DNA of 64,000 nucleotides from NCBI RefSeq assembly GCF_900102035.1, contig NZ_LT629689.1:4634001-4698000 (forward strand), given 5' to 3'. Under the pieces are notes generated by a model, which saw nothing but the letters and a program-made list of their open reading frames with translations, had not been told where the DNA came from and did no database searches. Both the position numbers and the translations under genes were made by a program. This document shows positions 26,830 to 35,830 of the stretch, in pieces; position 1 is the first letter of the stretch; each line of letters starts with the position of its first letter. Source of the stretch: Pseudomonas extremaustralis (lineage in GTDB: Bacteria > Pseudomonadota > Gammaproteobacteria > Pseudomonadales > Pseudomonadaceae).

Positions 26830-27371
26830 ACGTCGTTGAAACCTCACTCCCGGGCGTATTGATCATCGAACCCAAGGTGTTCGGTGACGAGCGTGGTTTT
26901 TTCTACGAAAGCTTCAATGCCCGGGCCTTTGAACAGGCCACCGGGCTCAAGCGCGATTTTGTCCAAGACAACCACTCACGCTCGCAGAAAGGCGTATTGC
27001 GGGGTCTGCACTATCAGCTCGAACACACTCAGGGCAAGCTGGTGCGCGTCACCGCCGGCGAAGTGCTTGACGTCGCGGTCGACATTCGCCGCAGTTCGCC
27101 GAATTTCGGCCAATGGGTAAGTGTGCGCCTATCGGCCCGCAATCATCGCCAATTGTGGGTGCCGGAAGGCTTCGCCCATGGGTTCGTGGTGCTGAGCGAG
27201 CATGCGGAGTTCTTGTACAAGACCACCGATTACTACCAGCCGAGCGCCGAGCGCAGCATCCTGTGGAATGACCCGACGCTGGCCATCGACTGGGAACTCA
27301 CTGAGCCGCCGCAACTGTCCGCCAAGGACCAGTCCGGCAAATTGCTGATGGACGCCGACCTGTTCCCATGA
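26826..27371 (+). CDS. rmlC: dTDP-4-dehydrorhamnose 3,5-epimerase
   Basis: This 181-residue cupin-fold enzyme is the third enzyme of the rhamnose pathway. Recognisable blocks are [30 protein letters not shown] (with the catalytic His) and [19 protein letters not shown]. It overlaps its neighbours by 4 bases, so the operon is tightly coupled. Confidence 0.97.
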   Translation: MNVVETSLPGVLIIEPKVFGDERGFFYESFNARAFEQATGLKRDFVQDNHSRSQKGVLRGLHYQLEHTQGKLVRVTAGEVLDVAVDIRRSSPNFGQWVSVRLSARNHRQLWVPEGFAHGFVVLSEHAEFLYKTTDYYQPSAERSILWNDPTLAIDWELTEPPQLSAKDQSGKLLMDADLFP

Positions 27372-28237
27372 AGATCCTCATCACCGGCCAACACGGCCAA
27401 GTCTCCCAAGCCCTGCAACAGCGGCTCCCGGACCTCGGCGCCCTCATCGTCCTGGGCCGCGACCAACTGGACCTGGCCAACCCCGACCAGATCCGCGAGC
27501 ACATCCGCAGCCACCGCCCCAACCTGATCATCAACGCCGCCGCCCACACCGCCGTCGATCAGGCCGAAAGCGAACCGGATGCCGCCTTCGCGATCAACGC
27601 CATCGCGCCCGGCATCCTCGCTGAGGAAGCCAAGGCCCTGGGCATCCCGTTGATCCACTATTCCACCGACTACGTATTCGACGGCAGCAAGCCTGCGCCC
27701 TATACCGAAACCGATGCGCCGAACCCGCTGGGCGTCTATGGCCAGAGCAAACTGGCCGGCGAGCAGGCGATTGCGGCGGTGGGCGGCGAGTATCTGATCC
27801 TGCGCACCAGTTGGGTCTACTCCGACCACGGCAAGAATTTCCTGCTGACCATGCAGCGCTTGCTGCAGGAGAAGCCGCACCTGCGTATCGTCGCCGACCA
27901 GATCGGTGCACCGACCTGGGCCGGTACCATTGCCCTCAGCACCCGCGCCTTGATCGAGCGCTGGCAAGCGGGTCAAGCCGGCGACTGGGGCATCTATCAC
28001 CTGACCGCCCAGGGCCATACCTCGTGGTTCGGTTTTGCCCAAGTCATCGGCGAGCACCTGCGCGCACAAGGAAAAGCCTGCGCCGAGCTGGAGGCCATCC
28101 CTTCCAACGCCTATCCGACACCCGCCAAGCGCCCCTTGAACTCACGTCTGGATTGCAGCCGCCTGCAACAGCAGTGGCACGTCAGCCAACCGCAGTGGCA
28201 AGACGCATTGCGCAAGTGTCTTGCCGGGCAGCACTAG
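27368..28237 (+). CDS. rmlD: dTDP-4-dehydrorhamnose reductase
   Basis: The protein has 289 residues and performs the last step, reducing to dTDP-L-rhamnose for LPS core and rhamnolipid or O-antigen use. The Rossmann start is [18 protein letters not shown]. The chain continues with STDYVFDGSKPAPYTETD, and YxxxK lies in GVYGQSKLAGEQAI. The gene order here is B-A-C-D, unlike the B-D-A-C order I recall for P. aeruginosa. It is followed after 36 bases by dctB. Confidence 0.96.
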   Translation: MKILITGQHGQVSQALQQRLPDLGALIVLGRDQLDLANPDQIREHIRSHRPNLIINAAAHTAVDQAESEPDAAFAINAIAPGILAEEAKALGIPLIHYSTDYVFDGSKPAPYTETDAPNPLGVYGQSKLAGEQAIAAVGGEYLILRTSWVYSDHGKNFLLTMQRLLQEKPHLRIVADQIGAPTWAGTIALSTRALIERWQAGQAGDWGIYHLTAQGHTSWFGFAQVIGEHLRAQGKACAELEAIPSNAYPTPAKRPLNSRLDCSRLQQQWHVSQPQWQDALRKCLAGQH

Positions 28238-28273
28238 GCATAATGCGCCTGTACCCACAGGCGCACGACTCCC

Positions 28274-30082
28274 ATGACTCCACCCCTTCCGCGAAGACCC
28301 CGCTGGCGCAGCCTCGCCCTGCTGGCGTTGTGCCTGGCGCCGCTGCTGTGGCCGCTGGAGCACTTGGCCGAGCGCTATTACCGCAGCGAACTGGCCGGGC
28401 AGAATCGCCAGACCCTCGACCTGTATGTGGCCAACCTGCTGGGTACCCTGCATCGCTATGAAGTGCTGCCGCAAATCCTCGGTGACTTGCCGGCCTTGCG
28501 CACCGCACTGGCTGAGCCCGAGGTGAGCAGCCACCTGGCCAACGCCAACCTGCTGCTCCAGGACGTCGCCGCCCAGGCCGGGGTGGAAGTGATGTACTTG
28601 ATGGACACCAATGGCAAGACCCTCGCCGCATCCAATTGGGACAAACAGGACAGCTTCGTCGGGCGCAATTTCTCGTTCCGCCCGTACTTCAGCGAAGCCA
28701 TGGCCGGGCGCCTGGGGCGATTCTTCGGCCTGGGCACCACCTCGGCCAAACGCGGGTACTTCTTCGCCGCCGCCGTTCACGATGGCGACAAAATCATCGG
28801 CGTGCTGGTGGTCAAGGTCGACCTGGACCACACCGAAAGCCTGTGGGGCAACACGCCGGAACAACTGCTGGTGACCGACCATAACGGCGTGGTGATCCTC
28901 ACCTCGCGCCCGCAATGGCGATTCCGCGCCACCCGGCCGCTGACCGAAGAAGAACGTCAGGCGATCATTGCCATCCAGCCTTATCCGACCCGCGACCCGC
29001 AGCCCCTGGCCCTGAGCCCCACGGCGTGGCTGCGCCAATCCACGGCTATCGCCGAGACCGGCTGGAACGTGGAAATCCTCGCACCGCGTTCGCTGATCAA
29101 CCGCCCGGTGCGCACCGTGGTCGCGGTAGGCGGCGCCACGCTGCTGGTGCTGATGCTGTTACTCGGCTTGATGATGCAACGCCGTCGCCATTATCTGGAC
29201 CGCATTGCCTTCGAAGCCAAGGCCCGCCGCGAGCTGGAGCGGCGTGTGGCCGAGCGCACCAGCGACCTGGAAGGCCTCAACCGGCGTCTGAAACAGGAAG
29301 TATTGGAGCGCGAACACGCCCAGCAGGAATTGGTGCGTGCCCAGGATGACCTGGTGCAAGCCGGCAAATTGTCGGCGCTGGGTACCATGTCGGCGAGTAT
29401 CAGCCACGAACTCAATCAACCCCTGGCGGCGATTCGCAGCTATGCGGAAAACGCCGAGATCCTGCTCGACCACGAGCGCACCAGCGATGCCCGGGGCAAT
29501 CTCAAGCTGATCAGCGAACTGACCGGGCGCATGGCCTCGATCATCGCGCACTTGCGCGCCTTCGCCCGCCGCGACCGCCATGCCCCGGAGAGCGTGGCCC
29601 TGCAACCGGCGCTGGACGATGCGCTGGCATTGCTGGCCAAGCGGCGGCGCGCGATGGAGGTGGAATTGATCCGCGACCTGCCGGAAGCGACCCTATGGGT
29701 GCAGGCCGGCGAAACCCGCTTGCGCCAGGTACTGGGCAATCTACTGGCCAACGCCCTCGATGCACTGACCGAAAAAGGCCCGCCGCGCAAACTCTGGTTG
29801 AGTGCCCAAACCACCGAACAGGGCGTCAACCTGTACATTCGCGACAACGGCCCGGGCTTTTGCATGGAAGCCTTGGGCCGCGCCAGCGAGCCGTTCTACA
29901 CCACCAAGACCCGCACCCAGGGCCTGGGGCTGGGACTGGCGATCTGTGAAACCCTGATGCGTGCCTTTGGCGGCGAACTGCTGTTCGCCAACCACAAGGA
30001 AGGCGGCGCGCTGTTAACCTTGAAATTGCGTGCCGGCTCGCCGGGCGTCAGTGTGCAACCGTCCGAGGACCGCAGCGTATGA
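28274..30082 (+). CDS. dctB: C4-dicarboxylate sensor histidine kinase DctB
   Basis: The protein has 602 residues. A membrane span near the N-terminus (LALLALCLAPLLWPLEHLAE) and a second near 275-300 (VVAVGGATLLVLMLLLGLMM) bracket a periplasmic PAS-like sensor with GRNFSFRPYFSEAM, typical of DctB. A coiled coil follows, then the H-box (SASISHELNQPLAAIRSYAE), the N-box (LRQVLGNLLANALDAL) and G-boxes (DNGPGF, GLGLGLAI). It responds to succinate, fumarate and malate and phosphorylates DctD. dctD overlaps by 4 bases. Confidence 0.93.
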   Translation: MTPPLPRRPRWRSLALLALCLAPLLWPLEHLAERYYRSELAGQNRQTLDLYVANLLGTLHRYEVLPQILGDLPALRTALAEPEVSSHLANANLLLQDVAAQAGVEVMYLMDTNGKTLAASNWDKQDSFVGRNFSFRPYFSEAMAGRLGRFFGLGTTSAKRGYFFAAAVHDGDKIIGVLVVKVDLDHTESLWGNTPEQLLVTDHNGVVILTSRPQWRFRATRPLTEEERQAIIAIQPYPTRDPQPLALSPTAWLRQSTAIAETGWNVEILAPRSLINRPVRTVVAVGGATLLVLMLLLGLMMQRRRHYLDRIAFEAKARRELERRVAERTSDLEGLNRRLKQEVLEREHAQQELVRAQDDLVQAGKLSALGTMSASISHELNQPLAAIRSYAENAEILLDHERTSDARGNLKLISELTGRMASIIAHLRAFARRDRHAPESVALQPALDDALALLAKRRRAMEVELIRDLPEATLWVQAGETRLRQVLGNLLANALDALTEKGPPRKLWLSAQTTEQGVNLYIRDNGPGFCMEALGRASEPFYTTKTRTQGLGLGLAICETLMRAFGGELLFANHKEGGALLTLKLRAGSPGVSVQPSEDRSV

Positions 30083-31464
30083 GTATCGATAACCAGATCC
30101 AGGTGGTGTTGATCGACGACGATCCGCACTTGCGTCAGGCCCTGTGCCAGACCCTGGACCTGGCCGGCCTGAAAGTCTTGACCCTGGGCGAAGCCACCGG
30201 CCTCACCGCGCGCCTGTCCCGTGATTGGCCGGGCGTGGTGGTCAGCGATATCCGCATGCCCGGCATGGACGGCCTGGAACTGCTGGCCGAACTGCATGGC
30301 CAGGACCCGGAGCTGCCGGTGCTGCTGATCACCGGCCACGGCGATGTGCCTTTGGCGGTGCAAGCCATGCGCGCCGGCGCCTATGACTTCCTGGAAAAAC
30401 CCTTCGCCAGCGACGCCCTGCTCGACAGCGTGCGCCGCGCCCTGGCCCTGCGCCGACTGGTGCTGGATAACCGCAGCCTGCGCCTGGCCCTGAGCGATCG
30501 TCAGCAGTTGAGCACGCGTCTGGTGGGCCATTCCCCGCAAATGCTGCGCTTGCGCGAACAAATCGGCGCGCTGGCCGCGACCCGCGCCGATGTACTGATC
30601 CTGGGTGAAACCGGCGCCGGCAAGGAAGTAGTGGCCCGTGCGCTGCACGACCTGTCGAGCCGACGCAGCGGACCGTTCGTGGCGATCAACGCCGGAGCCC
30701 TGGCCGAGTCGGTGGTGGAAAGCGAACTGTTCGGCCATGAGCCCGGCGCCTTTACCGGCGCGCAGAAACGGCGCATCGGCAAGTTCGAATTCGCCAATGG
30801 CGGCACGCTGTTCCTCGACGAAATCGAAAGCATGAGCCTGGATGTGCAGGTCAAGCTGCTGCGCCTGTTGCAGGAGCGCGTGGTCGAACGCCTGGGCGGC
30901 AATCAACTGATCCCGCTGGACATCCGCATCATCGCCGCCACCAAGGAAGACTTGCGCCAGGCCGCCGACCAGGGCCGTTTCCGTGCCGACTTGTATTACC
31001 GCCTCAACGTCGCCCCCCTGCGCATTCCACCGCTGCGCGAACGCGGCGAAGATGCGTTGATGCTGTTCCAGCACTTTGCCGACGAAGCCAGCAGCCGCCA
31101 CGGCCTGCCGCTGCACGAATTGCAACCGGGACAGCGCGCGTTGCTGCTGCGCCACAGCTGGCCGGGCAATGTGCGGGAACTGCAGAACGCCGCCGAGCGC
31201 TTTGCCCTGGGCCTGGAGCTGGCATTGGACAGCACACAGGACAATCCGGCGGCCAGTGTGCTGACCTCCACACCCGGCGGGTTGAGCGAGCAAGTCGAGC
31301 AGTTCGAAAAGAGCCTGATCGCCGCCGAACTCACCCGCCCCCACAGCTCCCTGCGCAGCCTCGCCGAAGCCCTCGGCCTGCCGCGCAAAACCTTGCACGA
31401 CAAACTGCGCAAGCACGGCCTGAACTTCGCCGACAGCGCCAGCCACAGTACCGACGACGAATGA
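30079..31464 (+). CDS. dctD: C4-dicarboxylate response regulator DctD (sigma54 activator)
   Basis: The protein has 461 residues. The receiver domain has acidic D13-D15 and the phospho-acceptor D57 in VVSDIRMPGMDG. The AAA+ domain has Walker A (LGETGAGKE), the sigma54 contact loop GAFTGA and Walker B (GGTLFLDEIES). A Fis-type helix-turn-helix (SLRSLAEALGLPRKTLHDKL) ends the protein. It normally activates dctPQM or dctA; neither transporter lies next to it in this window. Confidence 0.94.
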   Translation: MSIDNQIQVVLIDDDPHLRQALCQTLDLAGLKVLTLGEATGLTARLSRDWPGVVVSDIRMPGMDGLELLAELHGQDPELPVLLITGHGDVPLAVQAMRAGAYDFLEKPFASDALLDSVRRALALRRLVLDNRSLRLALSDRQQLSTRLVGHSPQMLRLREQIGALAATRADVLILGETGAGKEVVARALHDLSSRRSGPFVAINAGALAESVVESELFGHEPGAFTGAQKRRIGKFEFANGGTLFLDEIESMSLDVQVKLLRLLQERVVERLGGNQLIPLDIRIIAATKEDLRQAADQGRFRADLYYRLNVAPLRIPPLRERGEDALMLFQHFADEASSRHGLPLHELQPGQRALLLRHSWPGNVRELQNAAERFALGLELALDSTQDNPAASVLTSTPGGLSEQVEQFEKSLIAAELTRPHSSLRSLAEALGLPRKTLHDKLRKHGLNFADSASHSTDDE

Positions 31465-31489
31465 CCCCGCCACCCACCAAGAGGCACCC

Positions 31490-31945
31490 ATGAGCCGCGA
31501 CAGCCGTTACCTGGAATCCATCCTCCACCATGACATCCCCCTCACCCGGGAGATGGGCCTTAAAGTGCTCGACTGGCAGCACGGTCAATTGCAGTTGCAC
31601 TTGCCCCTGCAGGCCAATATCAACCACAAGAGCACCATGTTCGGCGGCAGCCTCTATTGCGGCGCCGTGCTGGCGGGATGGGGTTGGCTGCATCTGCAAC
31701 TGCGCGAGGAAGGAGTCGAGGACGGGCATATCGTGATTCAGGAAGGGCAGATCAGCTATCCGCTGCCGGTCACGCGGGATGCAACGGTGATTTGTCAGGC
31801 ACCGGAGGAAAAGGTCTGGAAGCGTTTCGTGGCGACGTACAAGCGCCATGGCCGGGCACGATTGACACTGGAGACATGGATTGTGAATGACGGCAGTGAA
31901 GAGCGGGCAGTCGCGTTCAGCGGCCAGTACGTCCTGCACCGCTGA
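31490..31945 (+). CDS. YiiD-C-type hotdog thioesterase
   Basis: The protein has 151 residues. It resembles the putative thioesterase domain found at the C-terminus of YiiD: ANINHKSTMFGGSLYCGAVLAGWGWL is followed by a beta-rich half. It is expected to hydrolyse an acyl-CoA, but the substrate is unknown. It lies 25 bases after dctD on the same strand, with GAGGCACCC before the ATG, so it may be cotranscribed. Confidence 0.85.
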   Translation: MSRDSRYLESILHHDIPLTREMGLKVLDWQHGQLQLHLPLQANINHKSTMFGGSLYCGAVLAGWGWLHLQLREEGVEDGHIVIQEGQISYPLPVTRDATVICQAPEEKVWKRFVATYKRHGRARLTLETWIVNDGSEERAVAFSGQYVLHR

Positions 31946-31966
31946 CGGCCCCTGCGCAAAACCCAA

Positions 31967-32055
31967 TGTGGGAGGAGGCTTGCTCCCGATAGCGGCATTT
32001 CAGTCAAAAATGCTGTGACTGATACACCGTTATCGGGAGCAAGCCCCCTCCCACA
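31967..32055. repeat. REPIN (paired REP hairpins)
   Basis: Two inverted REP units (TGTGGGAGGAGGCTTGCTCC at the left, its complement-like CGGGAGCAAGCCCCCTCCCA at the right) are separated by about 40 bases. They lie between convergent genes, as REPINs of the P. fluorescens group usually do. They can fold as one long hairpin and may stabilise both mRNA ends. Confidence 0.88.
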
Positions 32056-32073
32056 GGTTGATCCGCCAAGGCC

Positions 32074-32910
32074 TCAGGAGCGGGCCAGGCTCAGCAAGCG
32101 TTCACGCCACGCAGCCTTGGCCGGCAACGCCAGGAAGAACGGGTTCAACAACGACTCCCGCGCCGGGTAGGTGAACGGTTCGCCGCTCAACTCCAGCACC
32201 TCGCCGCCAGCCCCTTCCAGCACGCCCTGGGCCGCTGCGGTGTCCCACTGCGATGTCGGCGCCAATCGCGGGTAGCAATCGGCGCTGCCCTCGGCCAACA
32301 GGCAGAACTTCAACGAGCTGCCGATATTCGCCAGCTTCAACGCGCCCAGGCCTTCGCTCAAACCGTCGAGCAAACGCTCCTGCTCGGGGCTCGAATGCCG
32401 GCGGCTGGCCACCACGGTAAAGGCCTCGCCCACCGCCGGCGCCTCGCGCACCTGGATCGGCTTGGGCGCTTCATTCACATCGGAACGCCATGCCCCCAGG
32501 CCCGCGCCACCGAAGTAACAACGGCCGCTGGTGGGCATGGACACCACGCCAAACACCACGCGTCCCCGTTCGATCAAGGCAATGTTGACGGTGAATTCTT
32601 CGGAGCCGGAAATGAATTCCTTGGTGCCATCGAGCGGGTCCACCAACCACCAGCGCTGCCATCCGGCGCGCACGCTCTGGTCGATATCGGCGTCTTCCTC
32701 GGACAGCACCGGAATGCTCGGGTCCAGGGCCGTCAGGCCGGCGAGGATCAGGTGATGGGCCGCCAGGTCCGCCGCCGTCACCGGCGAATCATCGGCCTTG
32801 GACGTTACCGCCACGTCCGCGCGCCAGTAGGGCAGGATCACTTCGCCGGCCTGACGGGCCAGCTCGATCACCGGGGCGATAAACGGGTGGCCTAAAAACA
32901 GTTCGCTCAT
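32074..32910 (-). CDS. cysQ: 3'(2'),5'-bisphosphate nucleotidase CysQ
   Basis: This 278-residue enzyme of the inositol monophosphatase family removes the 3'-phosphate of PAP formed in sulfate assimilation. Metal-binding motifs are VLSEEDADID (the Glu pair), WLVDPLDGTKEFISG and WDTAAAQGVLEGAGG. It overlaps nudE by 4 bases, so the two form an operon. Confidence 0.95.
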   Translation of the reverse strand: MSELFLGHPFIAPVIELARQAGEVILPYWRADVAVTSKADDSPVTAADLAAHHLILAGLTALDPSIPVLSEEDADIDQSVRAGWQRWWLVDPLDGTKEFISGSEEFTVNIALIERGRVVFGVVSMPTSGRCYFGGAGLGAWRSDVNEAPKPIQVREAPAVGEAFTVVASRRHSSPEQERLLDGLSEGLGALKLANIGSSLKFCLLAEGSADCYPRLAPTSQWDTAAAQGVLEGAGGEVLELSGEPFTYPARESLLNPFFLALPAKAAWRERLLSLARS

Positions 32911-33473
32911 GCGCTAAACGCTCCGCGTTGGGTCAACAGATCCCGTACCAGATACAACGCGGCCAGGGCGCGGCCTTCGCTGAATTGCTCGTTTTGCGCT
33001 AATTGCGCCAACTCGCGCAAGTTGACCCGCTCCACGCGCATCGGTTCGGGCTCATCGCCTTCCAGGCGTTCTTCATAGAGGTCGGTGGCCAGCACCACCT
33101 GGATTTTCTGGCTCATATAGCCGGGGGACAGCGAAAGCTCCGTCAAGTGCTCCAACTGGCGCGCACCGTAGCCGGCTTCTTCCTTGAGCTCACGATCCGC
33201 CGCCGCCAGTACATCCTCGCCGGGCTCGATCAAGCCTTTGGGCAAGGACAGTTCGTACGCGTCGGTGCCGCCGCAATACTCCTCCACCAGCAACGCGTGC
33301 TCCTCATCGATCATCGCCACGATCATCACCGCGCCATAGCCAGCCCCGCGACCGACCAGGCGCTCGTAGGTCCGCTCAACGCCATTGGAGAAGCGCAATT
33401 GCACTGCCTCCACGCGGAACAAACGGCTACTGGCGACTATTTCGCGGGCGAGGACGGTGGGTTTCTGGCGCAT
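32907..33473 (-). CDS. nudE: ADP compounds hydrolase NudE
   Basis: The protein has 188 residues. The Nudix box reads GLIEPGEDVLAAADRELKEE and then AGY, matching GX5EX7REUXEEXGU. Family members cleave ADP-ribose, NADH and Ap3A-like compounds. It pairs with cysQ as in other gammaproteobacteria and is divergent from yrfG. A gap of 87 bases holds both promoters. Confidence 0.95.
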   Translation of the reverse strand: MRQKPTVLAREIVASSRLFRVEAVQLRFSNGVERTYERLVGRGAGYGAVMIVAMIDEEHALLVEEYCGGTDAYELSLPKGLIEPGEDVLAAADRELKEEAGYGARQLEHLTELSLSPGYMSQKIQVVLATDLYEERLEGDEPEPMRVERVNLRELAQLAQNEQFSEGRALAALYLVRDLLTQRGAFSA

Positions 33474-33560
33474 AAACGGCTCCTTGGCGTGATCGGGTTA
33501 CTATACCGTGGCTTTTCCGATTGTCTGTGTCGGATATCTTTACTTACATGAGACCGCACC

Positions 33561-34223
33561 ATGCCCTCTTTGCCCTGGCACGCCATCGATACCGTCCTGC
33601 TGGACATGGACGGCACCCTGCTCGACCTGCATTACGACAACCACTTCTGGATGGAACACCTGCCCCAGCGATACGCCGAACTGCACGGTGTGAGTCGGGC
33701 CATGGCCGAGATGGAGTTGCACCCGCTGTTCGAGCGTAACGCCGGACAATTGCAATGGTATTGCCTGGATTTCTGGAGCGCCGAGCTGAATATCCCGGTG
33801 CGCGAACTCAAGCTGGAAACCGCCCACCTGATCGCCCTGCGTCCCGACGCGGATACCTTCCTGGCGGCGCTCAAACAGGCCGGCAAGCGGGTGATCCTGA
33901 TCACCAACGCGCATCGCGACTCGCTGTCGTTGAAAATGGAACGCATTGAATTGGCGCCGTATTTCGAGCGGTTGATCAGCTCCCACGACTACGGTTTCGC
34001 CAAGGAAAACCCGCAGTTCTGGGACGCCCTGCGCGCCGACATCGGCTTCGACCCGGCCCGCAGCCTGTTTATCGATGACACCTTGCCGATCCTGCGCAGC
34101 GCCCAGGCGTTTGGCGTGGCGCATCTGCTGGCGGTTAAAGAACCGGACAGCCGGAAAGGGCCAAAGGACACCGGGGAATTTGCGGCCGTCGAGGATTACC
34201 GGGATCTTATTGTCGGACTCTGA
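33561..34223 (+). CDS. yrfG: GMP/IMP 5'-nucleotidase of the HAD family (YrfG)
   Basis: The protein has 220 residues. HAD motif I is LLDMDGTLLDLHYDN (nucleophile and acid Asp), motif II ILITNAHRDS, and motif III/IV SLFIDDTLPIL. It hydrolyses purine nucleoside monophosphates in E. coli. It is followed by a single REP hairpin. Confidence 0.93.
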   Translation: MPSLPWHAIDTVLLDMDGTLLDLHYDNHFWMEHLPQRYAELHGVSRAMAEMELHPLFERNAGQLQWYCLDFWSAELNIPVRELKLETAHLIALRPDADTFLAALKQAGKRVILITNAHRDSLSLKMERIELAPYFERLISSHDYGFAKENPQFWDALRADIGFDPARSLFIDDTLPILRSAQAFGVAHLLAVKEPDSRKGPKDTGEFAAVEDYRDLIVGL

Positions 34224-34228
34224 ACTCA

Positions 34229-34256
34229 TGTGGGAGTGGGCTTGCCCCCTCCCACA
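34229..34256. repeat. Single REP hairpin
   Basis: TGTGGGAG and CTCCCACA form a perfect 8-base stem around a 12-base loop, between convergent yrfG and the LysM gene. It is a lone unit related to the REPIN arms elsewhere in the window. Confidence 0.8.
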
Positions 34257-34271
34257 TGTTTACCGCGTGTA

Positions 34272-34712
34272 TTACTCAGGAATACGCAGCGTCTGCCCTG
34301 GGTAAATCTTGTCTGGATGCGACAACAGCGGCTTGTTGGCCTCGAATATCTTGTTGTACAGATTGGCGTTACCGTACACCGCCAGGGAAATCGCGCTGAG
34401 GGTGTCGCCTTTTTTCACCACGACGAAACGGGAAACGGCCACAACAGGCCCGGAAACCACGATCTGGTCTTCTACGCTGGCAACCCCGGCAATATTGCCC
34501 GCCGCCAGAATGACTTTTTCTTTCTCTTCCTGGCTGGCGACGGTCCCAGTCAGCGTGACTTTGTCCCCCTCGACAGTGGCGTGGACATCCGGATTACCCA
34601 AGCCGACGTCTTCAATATGCTTTTTCAAATCTTCACTGGCGTTGGCATTACCCCGCTTGAACAGTTCGTCGAACTTCTCACCGGCTTCTTTTATAAAACT
34701 GAAAAGACTCAT
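34272..34712 (-). CDS. BON-LysM protein (Kbp/YgaU-like potassium-binding protein)
   Basis: The protein has 146 residues. A BON domain spans about 25-85 (DVHATVEGDKVTLTGTVASQ) and a LysM domain about 95-145 (VVKKGDTLSAISLAVYGNA, PGQTLRIPE). There is no signal peptide, as in E. coli Kbp (YgaU, 149 residues), which is a cytosolic K+ sensor. The start at ATG 34712 has an AAGGAGAG ribosome site; the longer frame to 34874 would run into the promoter of the divergent LysR gene. Confidence 0.9.
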   Translation of the reverse strand: MSLFSFIKEAGEKFDELFKRGNANASEDLKKHIEDVGLGNPDVHATVEGDKVTLTGTVASQEEKEKVILAAGNIAGVASVEDQIVVSGPVVAVSRFVVVKKGDTLSAISLAVYGNANLYNKIFEANKPLLSHPDKIYPGQTLRIPE

Positions 34713-34845
34713 CGTGCGCTCTCCTTGGTGGTTGATATCCAGATGCTCAAGACTAGACCAGCCCCGCCGCCTTGGGTTCCAGCCCGGCCAAAGACCCAAA
34801 CGCGCTAGAATCCCCCCGCCATTGGAATATGCCCCCGGAGCGAAG

Positions 34846-35733
34846 ATGGACATCAAACAGCTGAAATTCCTCATCGCCCTCGACGAGACGCGTCACTTCG
34901 GCCAGGCGGCGGCGCGTTGCCATATCACCCAACCGACCCTGTCGATGCGCCTGCGCAGCCTTGAGGAAGAACTGGATCTGCCACTGGTCAATCGCGGCCA
35001 GCGCTTCGAAGGCTTTACTGCCCCCGGCGAGCGCGTGCTGGCCTGGGCGCGCACGGTGCTGGCGGCCTATGACGGCTTGCAGGCCGAAGCAGCCGCCTGT
35101 CGCGGCAACCTTGTCGGTACGTTGCGCCTGGGGGTGGTGCCGCTGTCGAGCTTCGATCCCTTGGCCTTGATGCAACAACTGCACAAAGAACACCCGAACC
35201 TGCGCTTTGAGCTGTCAGCCTTGAGCTCCGAACAAATCCTCGAACAACTGGCCAGCAACCGCCTTGACCTGGGCGTGTCCTACCTGGACCGCCTGGATAA
35301 CGAACGCTTCGACTCCCTGGCCCTCGGCGAAACCCGTATGGGGCTGCTCTATGATCAGCGCTATTTCAGTTTCGGCGACAAGCCGTTGAGCTGGGAGGCA
35401 TTGATCGAATTGCCGCTGGGCATGCTCACCAGCGGCATGCACTTTCGCCAGTCCATCGACCACAACTTCCACAGCCGAGGCCTGCACCCACAACCGCTGT
35501 TACAAACCGATGCCGTCCATCAGTTATTACAAGCCGTGCACGGCGGCTTGTGTTGCGCAGTGATGCCCCTGGAGGGCGGCCTGGATGCGCTCACCGAGCA
35601 TTTGCGCCTGCAACCCATCGAAGAGGCGCACACCCTGGCGCGCCTGGGCCTGATCATGCGCCGCAGCGCACCGCGCTCGGCGCTGGCGGAAGCCTGTTTC
35701 GCGCTTTATCAGAAATCGTTGGCAGAGTCTTGA
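34846..35733 (+). CDS. LysR-family transcriptional regulator beside fdhD
   Basis: The protein has 295 residues. The winged helix-turn-helix is at the N-terminus (FGQAAARCHITQPTLSMRLR, then LEEELDLPLVNR), followed by a periplasmic-binding-like effector domain (LRLGVVPLSSFDPLALMQQL). The true start is ATG 34846, with GGAG 9 bases before. It lies upstream of fdhD and the molybdo-oxidoreductase on the same strand and may control them; the effector is unknown. It resembles regulators annotated as OxyR/CbbR-like, but no key Cys pair was sought. Confidence 0.9.
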   Translation: MDIKQLKFLIALDETRHFGQAAARCHITQPTLSMRLRSLEEELDLPLVNRGQRFEGFTAPGERVLAWARTVLAAYDGLQAEAAACRGNLVGTLRLGVVPLSSFDPLALMQQLHKEHPNLRFELSALSSEQILEQLASNRLDLGVSYLDRLDNERFDSLALGETRMGLLYDQRYFSFGDKPLSWEALIELPLGMLTSGMHFRQSIDHNFHSRGLHPQPLLQTDAVHQLLQAVHGGLCCAVMPLEGGLDALTEHLRLQPIEEAHTLARLGLIMRRSAPRSALAEACFALYQKSLAES

Positions 35734-35741
35734 TCGACATC

Positions 35742-35755
35742 ATCTATCGGTAGAT
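35742..35755. promoter_or_regulatory. Candidate LysR-type operator before fdhD
   Basis: ATCTA-TCGG-TAGAT is a short perfect dyad in the 97-base gap between the LysR gene and fdhD. A second small palindrome (GCGAC-GCTTT-GTCGC) follows in the same gap. The dyad fits the general form of LysR boxes, but nothing ties it to this regulator except position. Confidence 0.35.
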
Positions 35756-35830
35756 CAGTACTGGCAATTAGACGCGACGCTTTGTCGCGCCTAGTCTGGA
35801 CACTGATCAATCCGTCGATGGTACAGCCCC

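Noticed and set aside
34272..34874. Longer form of the LysM/BON protein from 34874
   Set aside because: The extension overlaps the start of the divergent LysR gene and its promoter; ATG 34712 has a clear ribosome site and matches the family length.
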